NCBI RefSeq assembly: GCF_009789075.1
Contig: NZ_WNXQ01000008.1
Span: 1-64,000 of the forward strand
DNA length: 64,000 nt
DNA from: Pseudooceanicola pacificus
GTDB taxonomy: Bacteria; Pseudomonadota; Alphaproteobacteria; Rhodobacterales; Rhodobacteraceae
Reading direction: 5' to 3'
This document shows, in pieces, positions 43,903 to 53,350 of the stretch (its first letter is position 1; the number at the start of each line of letters is the position of its first letter). Made by a program: the position numbers and the translations under genes. Under the pieces are notes generated by a model, which was not told where the DNA came from, made no database searches, and was given only the letters and a program-made list of their open reading frames with translations.

Positions 43903-44883
43903 ATGTCGATTGCAGCGCTTGGCTATATCGGGATCAACTCAAAGAAACTGAGGGATTGGGACGACTTCGCGACCAATTTGCTGGGAATGCAAAAGGTCGA
44001 CACAGGTGGAAATTCCGGGCTCTTCCGGATGGACGACAGGAAACAACGGCTGATCGTCACCGGCGAAGGCGAAGAGGATCTGGCCTTCATGGGGTGGGAG
44101 GTGGAAACGCCCGAACATCTCGATGCCCTGGCGTCCCGGCTGGAAGATCACGGGGTCAAGGTCACCTGGCATGGTGCGTCCCTGGCCGATCAGCGCCATG
44201 TCGCGCGGCTGATCTCTTTCTGCGATCCCGACGGCAACCGGCTGGAGGCCTTTTGCGGGCCCGAAGTCGCCAGCGATCCTTTCCTGTCCGGGCGGCCGAT
44301 TTCGGGTTTCAAGACAGGGTCGCTTGGTATGGGCCACGCGGTCCTTCATGTCGAAAACGTTCAGGGCATCCTGCATTTCTATCGCGACATTCTGGGCTTC
44401 AACGTCACCGATTACGGTCTGACGCCCTACCCTCTCTACTTCTTCCATGTGAACGGGCGGCACCACAGCTTTGCCATGGTGGGATCGGGCCGCAAGGGCA
44501 TCCATCACTTCATGGTCGAACTGCTGTCTCTGGACGATGTCGGGCAGGGCTATGACATCGCGCAGGAACGCGATGAAGGGGTGGCCTACACATTGGGTCG
44601 GCACTCGAACGACCACATGATGAGCTTTTACACCAATACGCCGTCCAAATTCTTCGTGGAATACGGCTGGGGCGCGCAGATCGTCGACCCCGACACCTGG
44701 CAACCGTTCGAGACGACCGAGGGCCCGTCTACCTGGGGTCACGAACGCATCCACCTTCCCGAGGACGACGCGGTGCGCAAGCGGATGCGGGAAATGCGTC
44801 ACGAGACCGCCCGTACCGGGTTCCGCGCGCCCGACCCTCAACCGAATTGCGCCTGGCTGGATCGCGTCGTTCACACGGAATGA
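43903..44883 (+). CDS. Extradiol ring-cleavage dioxygenase (VOC/BphC-like)
   Basis: A 326-residue two-module VOC protein. Likely Fe(II) ligands are H145 (MGHAVLHV), H201/H202 (IHHFMVEL) and E253 (FFVEYGWG), arranged as in BphC-type 2,3-dihydroxybiphenyl dioxygenases. It would cleave a catechol-like ring next to the hydroxyls. The ATG at 43903 has AGAGGA about 9 nt upstream. It leads an operon with a FAH hydrolase, monooxygenase, MDR and GST, so it probably performs the ring-opening step. Confidence 0.87.
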   Translation: MSIAALGYIGINSKKLRDWDDFATNLLGMQKVDTGGNSGLFRMDDRKQRLIVTGEGEEDLAFMGWEVETPEHLDALASRLEDHGVKVTWHGASLADQRHVARLISFCDPDGNRLEAFCGPEVASDPFLSGRPISGFKTGSLGMGHAVLHVENVQGILHFYRDILGFNVTDYGLTPYPLYFFHVNGRHHSFAMVGSGRKGIHHFMVELLSLDDVGQGYDIAQERDEGVAYTLGRHSNDHMMSFYTNTPSKFFVEYGWGAQIVDPDTWQPFETTEGPSTWGHERIHLPEDDAVRKRMREMRHETARTGFRAPDPQPNCAWLDRVVHTE

Positions 44884-44931
44884 TCGCTGTCTGCCCGACA
44901 GACGGCAGTCACCAAACGAGGAGACCAACTG

Positions 44932-45777
44932 TTGAAGATTTCTTCCTACGTCCTGCCGGGCGGTACCGAGTCCTACGGACGCCTTGAGGGCGATACCGTC
45001 GTTGACGCGGGGACCACGCTTCGCGGGACCTATCCGGACCTGCGCGCGCTGCTGGCAGGCGACGCGATCCACAGGCTCGCATCGGCTGATGGTCCGTCGC
45101 TTCCGGTGTCCGACGTGACGATGCTGCCGACAATTCCAAAGCCGGACAAGATCGTCTGCATTGGTCTCAACTACCTTGGCCATATCAAGGAAACCGGCCG
45201 GGACCGACCGGAATACCCGTCCATCTTCACCCGCTACCCCTCGTCAGTTGTAGGTCATGGCGCACCGTTGGTCCGCCCGAAGGTCTCGCAGAATTTCGAT
45301 TTCGAGGGCGAATTTACCGTCGTCATCGGCAAACCCGGACGCCATATCGCCAGGGACAGGGCCTATGATCATGTCGCCGGCTATACCTGCTTCAACGACG
45401 GGTCGATCCGGGACTATCAGCGGCACACGACACAGTTCTGGGGCGGCAAGAACTTCTGGCAATCCGGCTCGATGGGGCCCTGCCTTGTGACGCCGGACGA
45501 ACTGGGCGACCCGACAGAACCGCGGATGGTCACGCGCCTGAACGGCGAGATCATGCAGGACACCTCGGTCGGCGATCTCGCCTTCGATATTCCCGACCTG
45601 ATCGCCTATGTCTCGACGATCATCGACCTGGCGCCGGGCGACATCATCGCAACCGGCACGCCAAGCGGCGTCGGCAATTTCCGCGACCCCAAGGTCTTCA
45701 TGAAGCCCGGCGATACGATCGAAGTCGAAATCGACGGGATCGGAACGCTGTCGAACCCGATCATCGACGAAACCTGA
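44932..45777 (+). CDS. Fumarylacetoacetate hydrolase (FAH) family protein (copy 2)
   Basis: A 281-residue paralogue of the protein at 38883, with H84, E125, E127 and D156 in the same motifs (NYLGHIKE, FEGEFTV, CFNDGSIRD). Start is TTG at 44932 with AGGAG upstream, and there is no ATG in a sensible position. Following an extradiol dioxygenase, it probably hydrolyses the ring-cleavage product to smaller acids such as pyruvate or fumarate derivatives. Confidence 0.87.
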   Translation: MKISSYVLPGGTESYGRLEGDTVVDAGTTLRGTYPDLRALLAGDAIHRLASADGPSLPVSDVTMLPTIPKPDKIVCIGLNYLGHIKETGRDRPEYPSIFTRYPSSVVGHGAPLVRPKVSQNFDFEGEFTVVIGKPGRHIARDRAYDHVAGYTCFNDGSIRDYQRHTTQFWGGKNFWQSGSMGPCLVTPDELGDPTEPRMVTRLNGEIMQDTSVGDLAFDIPDLIAYVSTIIDLAPGDIIATGTPSGVGNFRDPKVFMKPGDTIEVEIDGIGTLSNPIIDET

Positions 45778-45801
45778 ACACGACCCATCGGGAGACAACC
45801 C

Positions 45802-47496
45802 ATGTCTGAGGTACACACAGACGTCGCCATCATCGGCGGCGGCCCGGTCGGGCTGAGCGCGGCTTGCATGCTGGGGCACCTGGGGCTGTCCTGCATCCTC
45901 TACGAACAGAACGACACGACCTCGTTCCACCCGCGCGGCCATGTCGTCAATACGCGGACGATGGAGATCTTTCGTTCGCTCGGCGTGGCGGCCGACGTCG
46001 ATGCCGTCTCGCTCCCGCTTGAGCGGCATGCCGGCATCGGGTTCGTGACCAGCCTTGCCGGCGAAGAGATCGGCGTCATCGAAACCCGGGCCAATCCCGA
46101 ATGGGCGCGGATCGAACGGTTGCAAAGCCCAGTCTTCAAAAGGTCCTGTCCTCAGGATGTACTGGAGCCGGTTCTCAGGACCCATGCGGAAGCCTGCGAC
46201 TGTGTCGAGACACGGTTCGGACACAGGATCACCGGGATTGAACAGGACGAGACCGGGGTCACCCTGAGCTGGGAGTCAGCCTCGGGCGCCACTGGCCGGA
46301 CGCGGGCGAAATACCTGATCGCCGCGGACGGCCCGCGCAGTTTTTCACGCGGCCGCGTCGGCATCGGGATGCAGGGCCGGTCCATTGGACAGCAGATCGG
46401 CGTCTATTTCCACGCGGACCTCTGGCACCTTGTCGAGACGCGCCCCTACCTGCTCTACTGGATCTACAATGCGACGACGTCGGGCGTCCTGATCTCGCTC
46501 GATGGACGACGGCGCTGGACGTACAACTTCGGCTATTCCGAAAACGAGTCCCGCGAGGATTTCACGGCCGACCGGTGTCTGGCCATCCTGCGCGCTGTCA
46601 TCGGGGATCCGGCCGTTCCGATCGAGATCAAGAACGTGATGCCCTGGCGGATGCAGGCCCGCATTGCCGACACGATGGCGTCTGGCCGGGTGTTCATCGC
46701 AGGTGACGCGGCGCATCCGCTTCCGCCGACCGGCGGCCAGGGTATGAACACCGGCGTTGCCGATGTTCAGAACCTTATCTGGAAACTCAACCTCGTGCTG
46801 CGGGGCGCTGCACCGGACAGCCTGCTCGACACCTATGATGTCGAACGGAGACCGGTCGCGAAATTCAATGTCGAGCAAAGCGCCCGGAATGCCGAAGCGA
46901 TGGTCAGGAAGGGCCTGTCGGGCATGCTGGCCAATGAAAGCGCGCTCTTGTCGAACCTCGAAGGCCCCGAAGGCGCGGCGAACCGGGCGAAACTGGCCGA
47001 AGGCATTCCCGAACAGCGGGCGCATTTCGACTATCCGGGGCAGACGTTCGGCTACCACTACGAATCCGCCCTCATCACGCCGGATGGCACTGCCCTGCCG
47101 GAATTTTCCGTCGCCGAATACCGGCCGACCGCCAGACCCGGCCACCGCGCGCCACATCTGACGCTTGGCGACACCCCGGATACTTCCCTTCTGGACATCT
47201 TCGATATCGGGCATTTTACACTTCTTGCCGGACCCGACGGGCAAGACTGGGCCCTGGCGGCACGCTCTGCCGCGGATGCCCTGGACGTTCCGCTGAACGC
47301 ATTCCGGATCGGCACGGATGTGGATACGGATGTCGACGCATGGGGCCGGCTTTACGGCGTGTCGGCGGATGGGGCTGTCCTGATCCGACCGGATGGGCAT
47401 GTCGCCTGGCGGTCCAGGAGCACGGGCGCCGCGCGTGACTTGCACGATGCTCTTGCCCGGGCCGTTTCGCGGTCGGATGCGACCGTCTCTGCATGA
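45802..47496 (+). CDS. FAD-dependent aromatic monooxygenase (TfdB/MhpA family)
   Basis: A 564-residue class A flavin monooxygenase with GGGPVG at 12-17, FHPRGHVVNTRTMEIFRSLG, DG motif IAADGPRSFSR, GD motif RVFIAGDAAHPLPPTGGQG, and a C-terminal thioredoxin-like domain ending in VLIRPDGHVAWR. It resembles the 585-residue enzyme at 15751 in architecture but is not close in sequence. It should hydroxylate a phenolic acid to make the diol opened by the dioxygenase encoded upstream. Confidence 0.88.
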   Translation: MSEVHTDVAIIGGGPVGLSAACMLGHLGLSCILYEQNDTTSFHPRGHVVNTRTMEIFRSLGVAADVDAVSLPLERHAGIGFVTSLAGEEIGVIETRANPEWARIERLQSPVFKRSCPQDVLEPVLRTHAEACDCVETRFGHRITGIEQDETGVTLSWESASGATGRTRAKYLIAADGPRSFSRGRVGIGMQGRSIGQQIGVYFHADLWHLVETRPYLLYWIYNATTSGVLISLDGRRRWTYNFGYSENESREDFTADRCLAILRAVIGDPAVPIEIKNVMPWRMQARIADTMASGRVFIAGDAAHPLPPTGGQGMNTGVADVQNLIWKLNLVLRGAAPDSLLDTYDVERRPVAKFNVEQSARNAEAMVRKGLSGMLANESALLSNLEGPEGAANRAKLAEGIPEQRAHFDYPGQTFGYHYESALITPDGTALPEFSVAEYRPTARPGHRAPHLTLGDTPDTSLLDIFDIGHFTLLAGPDGQDWALAARSAADALDVPLNAFRIGTDVDTDVDAWGRLYGVSADGAVLIRPDGHVAWRSRSTGAARDLHDALARAVSRSDATVSA

Positions 47497-48515
47497 CTGA
47501 TACAAGGATTACCCAGACTATGGCCATACCCGAGACCCAGACAGCGATTGTCATCACCGGCGCCGGAGGCCCCGACGTTCTGCAACCGCAGACGGTCGAG
47601 GTTCCGGTGCCGGGTTCGGGACAGGTGCTGATCCGGGTGAGCGCCGCCGGCGTCAACCGTCATGACGTCCATCAAAGATCGGGCGGACGGCATAGCGACG
47701 GCACTGCCATCCCGGGGCTGGAGGTCTGCGGGACCATTGCCGCCGTCGGCGCCGGCGTCGACCGGGACCGCATCGCAGAGCGTGTGATGGCCCTGGTTCA
47801 GGGCGGCGGCTATGGCCAGTATGTGATCGCCAGCCAGCACCTCGTCCTGCCGGCGCCCGACACGCTTTCGGACATCGAAGCCGCCGGTTTTCCGGAAGCC
47901 GCGTTCACGACATGGTGGAATTTCTTCCATCTCATGTCGCTCGGGAAAGAAGGGTTCGCCCTGATCCACGGGGGGACCAGTGGCGTCGGCCATATCGCGC
48001 TGCAGGCCATGTCCGCCCTGGGCTACCGGGTCATCGCAACGGCCGGAACAGAGGCCAAGGTCACCGCTGCCAAGGGTTTCGGCGCGCATGCGGCGTTGAG
48101 CTACCGCGACGCGGAACTCGCCGCCAAGGTCATGGAGGCGACCGGCGGTCAGGGCATTTCGGCCCTGCTCGATGTTTCGGCCGGGGCGCATCTGGATCAG
48201 GATCTGAAGATGATGGCCCCGGACGGTCAGATCGCCCACCTGTCGGGCGGCGGCGGGGCCGAACTGGCGCTGCCCCTGCGGGACATCATGGCGAAACGCC
48301 TGCGCATCACCGGGTCGCTGCTGCGTCCGCTGCCGCTGGACCGAAAGGCGCGGGTGGCCGAGGATATCCGGCGCGATGTGCTGCCCCTGCTGGGCACCAG
48401 GGTCCGGCCGACACTCGCCGCCACATTCGATTTCCGGGACGCCGCCAGCGCGCATGCGGAGATGGAACGAAACGATCACATCGGAAAAATCATGCTGACG
48501 GTCGACCACGACTGA
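47493..48515 (+). CDS. Zinc-independent MDR oxidoreductase (quinone oxidoreductase family)
   Basis: A 340-residue medium-chain dehydrogenase/reductase of the NADPH:quinone oxidoreductase type. The catalytic-zinc ligands of classical alcohol dehydrogenases are missing; the NADP-binding HGGTSGVGHIALQAMSALGYRV is clear. It may reduce a quinone formed by autoxidation of the diol intermediate, or an enone ring-cleavage product. The ATG at 47493 overlaps the monooxygenase stop by ATGA; an alternative ATG at 47520 better matches the family N-terminus. Confidence 0.87.
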   Translation: MTDTRITQTMAIPETQTAIVITGAGGPDVLQPQTVEVPVPGSGQVLIRVSAAGVNRHDVHQRSGGRHSDGTAIPGLEVCGTIAAVGAGVDRDRIAERVMALVQGGGYGQYVIASQHLVLPAPDTLSDIEAAGFPEAAFTTWWNFFHLMSLGKEGFALIHGGTSGVGHIALQAMSALGYRVIATAGTEAKVTAAKGFGAHAALSYRDAELAAKVMEATGGQGISALLDVSAGAHLDQDLKMMAPDGQIAHLSGGGGAELALPLRDIMAKRLRITGSLLRPLPLDRKARVAEDIRRDVLPLLGTRVRPTLAATFDFRDAASAHAEMERNDHIGKIMLTVDHD

Positions 48516-48536
48516 CGCATCAACAAGGAGGCCAAG

Positions 48537-49157
48537 ATGAAGTTCTATTTTTCCCCCGGCGCATGTTCGCTCGGGATTCACTTTCTGCTCGAAGAGATCG
48601 GCGTCGACTACGACGGCGTCGCGATTCACATCAAGAATGGCGACCAGCTCAAGGAAGACTACATTCGTGTGAACCCGAAATCCAAGGTTCCCGCCGTTCT
48701 GCGCGACGATGGTTCGCTCTTGACCGAATTCGGCGTGATCGCCCACTGGCTGGCGCAGACCTACGCCAAAGAGACCTTCGGGCCGGAGAGCTTCGAGGAA
48801 GAGTTGCGCATCCTGGAAACCCTCGACTACATCGTGGCCACGATGCACATGCAGGGCTTTTCCCGGATCCTGCGCCCGCAGAAGTTCACCCCGAACGATG
48901 CCGATCTGGATTGGGTGCAGGGGGCTGGCACAGACATCGTCATGAAAGCGGCGGGTTTCCTGTCCAAGCAGCTTGGCGACGGGCCGTTCATCATGGGCAA
49001 CCGCATGACCATCGCCGATGCCGCGCTGTTTTACACGATGTTCTGGGGCGTTGTCCGGCTTGAACTTGATCTGCCCGACAACCTGATCGCCTATTTCCGG
49101 CGCATGTCGGACCGGCCGGCCGCGCAAAGGGCCATGGCGCTGGAAGGGCTTGTCTGA
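48537..49157 (+). CDS. Beta-class glutathione S-transferase
   Basis: A 206-residue GST with the beta-class signature FYFSPGACS, where C10 is the active-site cysteine, the glutathione-binding KVPAVL and the C-terminal FIMGNRMTIADA. In this operon it could be a glutathione-dependent cis-trans isomerase acting between dioxygenase and FAH hydrolase, as maleylpyruvate isomerase does in gentisate breakdown (inference), or a detoxifier of reactive quinones. AAGGAGG is 6-7 nt before the ATG. Confidence 0.88.
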   Translation: MKFYFSPGACSLGIHFLLEEIGVDYDGVAIHIKNGDQLKEDYIRVNPKSKVPAVLRDDGSLLTEFGVIAHWLAQTYAKETFGPESFEEELRILETLDYIVATMHMQGFSRILRPQKFTPNDADLDWVQGAGTDIVMKAAGFLSKQLGDGPFIMGNRMTIADAALFYTMFWGVVRLELDLPDNLIAYFRRMSDRPAAQRAMALEGLV

Positions 49158-49193
49158 CAGGTCTGATCCGGGCCGCGACGGAGAACCACGACA

Positions 49194-49970
49194 GTGTCGA
49201 AACCCGACAACGGAATTCGCGCGCTTGAACGGGGACTCGCGCTTCTGGAGGAACTGAATCGCTGCGACGGCGCCCGTCCCACGGCGCTGTCGAAAGCGCT
49301 TGGTCTGCCAAGAAGCTCGGTCTACCGCATCCTCGAAACGCTGGAAGAGCTGCACTATGTCGAACGCAGCGCGACGGATTCCCGTTTTCGCGTCACCGAC
49401 CGGGTCTGGCTTCTGGCGCGCGGCGTCACGCGGACCAAGCTGGGATCCGTCGGCGGCCCCGTCATCCGGCGGCTGTCGGCCGAGATCCACTGGCCGGTCG
49501 ATGTCTGCTCCTACGATGCCGGCAAGATGTTCACGCAGGAGACGACACACAGGCTGAGCCCGATGTCTCTGGCGCGCAGCATGGTGGGCTTGCCGCTCCC
49601 CCTGCTGCGGACCGCGTCGGGACGGGCCTTTCTGGCGTTCTGCGATCCCGACGAACAGGCCGCGATGCTGGCTCTGGCCGAAGCGGCAGGGGACCCTGAG
49701 GACCTGCCTTATCTCGACCGGCAGTCGATCAACAGGCTGCTGACGGACACGAGAACCCGCGGCTACAGCATCCGCAGCGGAGAGCCCGCCCTGCCGACCA
49801 GTTCCAGCGACAAGACCAGCAGCATCGGCGTGCCGATCCTGAAAGACGGCCGGCCTGTCGGGGCCATCGTGGTCATCTGGATCACCTCGGCGCTGAGCCT
49901 GACCGAGGCGGTCGGGCAGTTCCTCGCCCCCCTCAGACAGGCCGCTGAAACCATTGCAGCAGAGCTCTGA
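49194..49970 (+). CDS. IclR family transcriptional regulator
   Basis: A 258-residue IclR protein: winged helix (IRALERGLALLEELNRC, RSSVYRILETLEELHYV) and effector domain (RTASGRAFLAFC, SIGVPILKDGRPVGAIVVIW). Start GTG at 49194, with ACGGAGA upstream. It is the last gene of the ring-cleavage operon and clearly homologous to the divergent IclR at the other end, so the operon is flanked by two related regulators. Confidence 0.9.
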   Translation: MSKPDNGIRALERGLALLEELNRCDGARPTALSKALGLPRSSVYRILETLEELHYVERSATDSRFRVTDRVWLLARGVTRTKLGSVGGPVIRRLSAEIHWPVDVCSYDAGKMFTQETTHRLSPMSLARSMVGLPLPLLRTASGRAFLAFCDPDEQAAMLALAEAAGDPEDLPYLDRQSINRLLTDTRTRGYSIRSGEPALPTSSSDKTSSIGVPILKDGRPVGAIVVIWITSALSLTEAVGQFLAPLRQAAETIAAEL

Positions 49971-50165
49971 TCGCTGGCCGGTCCGGGCCTGGCCCCCAAA
50001 CGGGAATTGCACAAAACGCCCGCCTGGCGGACATGTCCGGGACGGTATTGGCTTTCGATGACCCCGGCGCTCACACTCCCTCAGTGACTTCGAGGAGGAG
50101 AGACGTCGCCGCCAGTTCGCGGATCGCGGCTTTCCTCATCCTGACCTGAATGGGGATACCGTCCG

Positions 50166-51737
50166 ATGACCCGGCAGCCGAATATTCTGATGATCATGAC
50201 CGACCAGCTGCGGGCCGACTGTCTTGGATGCTATGGCCACCCCCTGGCAAAGACGCCCAATATCGACGCGCTGGCCCGTACCGGGACGCAGTTCGACCGG
50301 TTCTATGTCGCCTCTCCGGTGTGCATGCCGAACCGGGCCAGCATCATGACGAGCCGTATGCCCTCGGGGCACCGTGGCCGGTTCAACGGCATCGGGCTGG
50401 GGCTGGGCGATGTCACCTTCGTGGATGTACTGCGCCAGGGGGGTTATGACACCGCGCATTTCGGCAAGTCTCATCTGCAGAACTTCTCGACCGTGCCGCC
50501 TGCGATGCTGCACGAACCGCAAGGACGGACCCCCCTGCCCGCCGCCCTTCAAAGCGCTGTGCCGCGTCAGGAGGGCGAGGTATACGCGCAGGAGATGCCG
50601 ACAAGCTGGGCCGACCCCGGCCATCGCGTCGCCACACCCTATTACGGGTTTTCGCACGTCGATCTGGCGACCAATCACGGTGACGAGATCGGCGGCGACT
50701 ACGAGGCGTGGCTGCGCGGGCAGGTCGACGACATCGACTCGGTGCGCGGGCCCGAAAATGGGGTTCCCAAATCGGGATATGACGCGCCCCAGACCTGGTG
50801 TTCGCCCCTGAAGCCGGAACAATGGTCGACCCATTACATCGGTGACCGTGCCTGCGACTGGCTGCGCGACCGCGCGCCGGGCGCCGCGCCCTTCTTTGCC
50901 TCCGTGTCCTTCCCCGATCCGCATCATCCCTTCGTCGTGCCGGAACCCTATTTCAGCATGTACCGGCCCGAAGACATCACTCTGCCGGACACCTTCGCCA
51001 ACCGGATGCCCCTGCCCGCACGGAACCTGCACCAGCAGTTGGCAGACGGCACGGCCATGCGCGGGCATCAGCTGGCTTTCGCCGTCAGCGAGGACGAGGC
51101 GCGGGCGATCATCGCGGTCACGCTCGGCATGATCACCTTCATCGACGATCAGGTCGGCCGGCTGGTCTCGACGCTGAAGGCGACCGGCGACTATGACAAC
51201 ACGATCATCGTCTTCAATTCGGACCACGGGGATTTCCTTGGCGACTACGGGCTGATGCTCAAGTTCGGCATTCACAATGCCGGCGTGACGCGCGTGCCGT
51301 TCATCTGGTCCGATCCGCGCGATGTCGCGTCCAGGGGCGCGGTGCGGTCTGATCTGGCGTCTTCGCTGGATATCGGTCCCAGCTTTCTGGCCGCCGCGGG
51401 GATGGACTGTTTCTCCGGTGCGCAGGGGCGGGATCTGTTCGACGCCGCAATACCGGAACCGGACGGCCTGCTGATCGAGGAGGAATCTCAGCGGCCGGTC
51501 CTGGGGATGTCCCACGCCCTGGTCATGCGGTCCCTGGTGACGCGCGACTGGCGCCTGACCCTGTCTGTCGGCAACGGCAACCACGAACTGGTGCATCTGG
51601 CCAGGGACCCGGGCGAGACACGAAACCTGTGGGACGACCCGCAGAGCGCCGGAACCCGCCACAGGCTGACCGAACAAATGGCGCTGCGGATGATCGAGCT
51701 GGCGGATCGAACGCCTCTGCCGACATCCCGGGCCTGA
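50166..51737 (+). CDS. Sulfatase family hydrolase (FGly type)
   Basis: A 523-residue alkaline-phosphatase-superfamily enzyme with the N-terminal metal site NILMIMTDQLRAD and the sulfatase motif C53-x-P-x-R (PVCMPNRAS), whose cysteine is converted to formylglycine by a maturation enzyme not encoded here. Further metal-site residues are in VFNSDHGDFLGDYG. No signal peptide is visible, so the substrate must be imported. The TRAP genes directly downstream in the same direction could import a sulfate ester. Phosphonate monoester hydrolase activity is a known alternative in this family. Confidence 0.88.
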   Translation: MTRQPNILMIMTDQLRADCLGCYGHPLAKTPNIDALARTGTQFDRFYVASPVCMPNRASIMTSRMPSGHRGRFNGIGLGLGDVTFVDVLRQGGYDTAHFGKSHLQNFSTVPPAMLHEPQGRTPLPAALQSAVPRQEGEVYAQEMPTSWADPGHRVATPYYGFSHVDLATNHGDEIGGDYEAWLRGQVDDIDSVRGPENGVPKSGYDAPQTWCSPLKPEQWSTHYIGDRACDWLRDRAPGAAPFFASVSFPDPHHPFVVPEPYFSMYRPEDITLPDTFANRMPLPARNLHQQLADGTAMRGHQLAFAVSEDEARAIIAVTLGMITFIDDQVGRLVSTLKATGDYDNTIIVFNSDHGDFLGDYGLMLKFGIHNAGVTRVPFIWSDPRDVASRGAVRSDLASSLDIGPSFLAAAGMDCFSGAQGRDLFDAAIPEPDGLLIEEESQRPVLGMSHALVMRSLVTRDWRLTLSVGNGNHELVHLARDPGETRNLWDDPQSAGTRHRLTEQMALRMIELADRTPLPTSRA

Positions 51738-51795
51738 ACCTCTGGCCCGCCCGGCACAAAGAACGACTTCGGACTGACAAGAGGGAGGAGAACCC

Positions 51796-52815
51796 ATGTT
51801 CATGAAGAAAACCGCAACCGCGATGGCGCTGGTCCTTGCCGGCGGCCTGGCCGCATCGGCCGAGACAACGCTGGTGTTCAACCGCTATCTGCCCGACCAG
51901 AACGAGATCATGCGAGCCGGCGTGCTGCCCTGGGCCAAGGCGGTCGAAGAGGCCTCGAACGGCGGTGTGGTGATCGACTTCACCGCATCGTCGCTGGCCC
52001 CCCCGCCCGTGCAACTAGACATGATCCGGTCGGGCATAGCCGACGTGGCGATCAACCTGTCGTCCTTTACCGCAAAACAATGGCTGGCCCCCCTGATCGG
52101 AGAGCTTCCGCTGCAGTTCGATGCGGCCTCGTCCGAAGCCTTCTCCGTCGCGCTCTGGCGGACCTATGACAGGTTTTTCCGCGAAGCCGAAAAACTGGAC
52201 GGCGTGCATGTGGTCGCGCTCTGGGCGCTGACCGGCAACCACGTCTGGAACAACAAGCGCTCGATGGAAAAACTGGCGGACGCCAAGGGGCTCAAGATCC
52301 GCGTCAACCCGAATGGCGCGGCGGTCACGGATGCCATGGGTGCCGTCGTCGTCTCGCGCCCCGCGATCGAGAGCTTCGAGATCATCACCCGCGGTGTGGT
52401 CGACGGGACGGTCCTGCCGATCACATCCGTTCAGGGCCTGCGCCTGCTGGAAGAGCTGAAATACGGCACGCTTTTTGCGGACGGGCTCTATCGTTCGACC
52501 GTGTCCATCATCGTCAACGACACCGTCTGGAACGCCATGCCCGAAGCGGATCGCATGGCCATCGAGAAGGTGAGCGGAGAGCACCTCGCCCGTCTGGCGG
52601 GCAGCAACTTCGACGCGGCCGAAGCCGAAGTCCGGGCTCTGCTGGAGCCAAGCGGGATCGCGGTGACCGAGATGCCGGCGGACGAGATCGAAACCCTTGC
52701 CGAGGCGGTCGCCGGCGAGACGGACGCCTGGGCCGCGCGCGTGAAAGATCTGGGGCTCGATCCCGACGAGGTGCTTGCCTATTTCCGCCAACAGCTTGCC
52801 GACGCAGGAAATTGA
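51796..52815 (+). CDS. TRAP transporter substrate-binding protein (DctP), system 4
   Basis: A 339-residue periplasmic protein with signal peptide MKKTATAMALVLAGG...ASA (cleavage near residue 22) and DctP features (IRSGIADVAINLSSF, LADAKGLKIRVNPNGAAV). GGGAGGAG lies before the ATG. It is the first of three coupled genes (P-Q-M) after the sulfatase; its ligand may be an organosulfate or related acid (inference). Confidence 0.92.
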   Translation: MFMKKTATAMALVLAGGLAASAETTLVFNRYLPDQNEIMRAGVLPWAKAVEEASNGGVVIDFTASSLAPPPVQLDMIRSGIADVAINLSSFTAKQWLAPLIGELPLQFDAASSEAFSVALWRTYDRFFREAEKLDGVHVVALWALTGNHVWNNKRSMEKLADAKGLKIRVNPNGAAVTDAMGAVVVSRPAIESFEIITRGVVDGTVLPITSVQGLRLLEELKYGTLFADGLYRSTVSIIVNDTVWNAMPEADRMAIEKVSGEHLARLAGSNFDAAEAEVRALLEPSGIAVTEMPADEIETLAEAVAGETDAWAARVKDLGLDPDEVLAYFRQQLADAGN

Positions 52816-52816
52816 C

Positions 52817-53350
52817 ATGGCAGACAGGGCTTCGGGGCAGCAACTGCCCGCAGCCTTCGATCTTGTCCTGAAGGTCATCGTGACCGCGACACTGCTGTGT
52901 ATCGCGGTCATCACCTTCATCGACGTGATCGGGCGCTATTTCTTCAACGCTCCCGTCCCCGGCGCGTTCGAGATTCAGGAATTCGGCATGGGGGTCCTCA
53001 TCTTCTCGGGTCTGCCGCTGGTCACACGGGCGCGCAGCCATATCACCGTGTCCCTTTTCGACGCCGTCTTCGCACGCAATGCCACGGTCCAGGCGCTGAA
53101 ATCCGGGCTGGTCCATCTGATCAGCAGCGGCATCCTTTTCTTTGTCGCCACCTGCCTGTCACGGCAGGCGATGAACGTGCAGAAATGGGGCAGCACCTCG
53201 GTCTTCCTGCAACTGCCGATCTATCCCGTCATCTGGCTGATGGTCGGCATGACCGCCCTCTCGGCGACCATCTGCCTGGTGTTTGCGGCACAGGCCTTTG
53301 CCGGGCGCGCCCCGCAGTCAGACGATTCAACGAAGGACAGTATCCTATGA
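52817..53350 (+). CDS. TRAP transporter small permease (DctQ), system 4
   Basis: A 177-residue four-helix DctQ protein (FIDVIGRYFFNAPVPGAFEIQE is the conserved helix-2 region). The ATG at 52817 is two bases from the dctP stop, indicating coupling; the frame upstream is the end of dctP. Overlaps dctM by ATGA. Confidence 0.91.
   Translation: MADRASGQQLPAAFDLVLKVIVTATLLCIAVITFIDVIGRYFFNAPVPGAFEIQEFGMGVLIFSGLPLVTRARSHITVSLFDAVFARNATVQALKSGLVHLISSGILFFVATCLSRQAMNVQKWGSTSVFLQLPIYPVIWLMVGMTALSATICLVFAAQAFAGRAPQSDDSTKDSIL

Noticed and set aside
47352-50012. Long minus-strand frame of nearly 900 codons
   Set aside because: Shadow of the MDR, GST and IclR genes, which have clear motifs on the plus strand.
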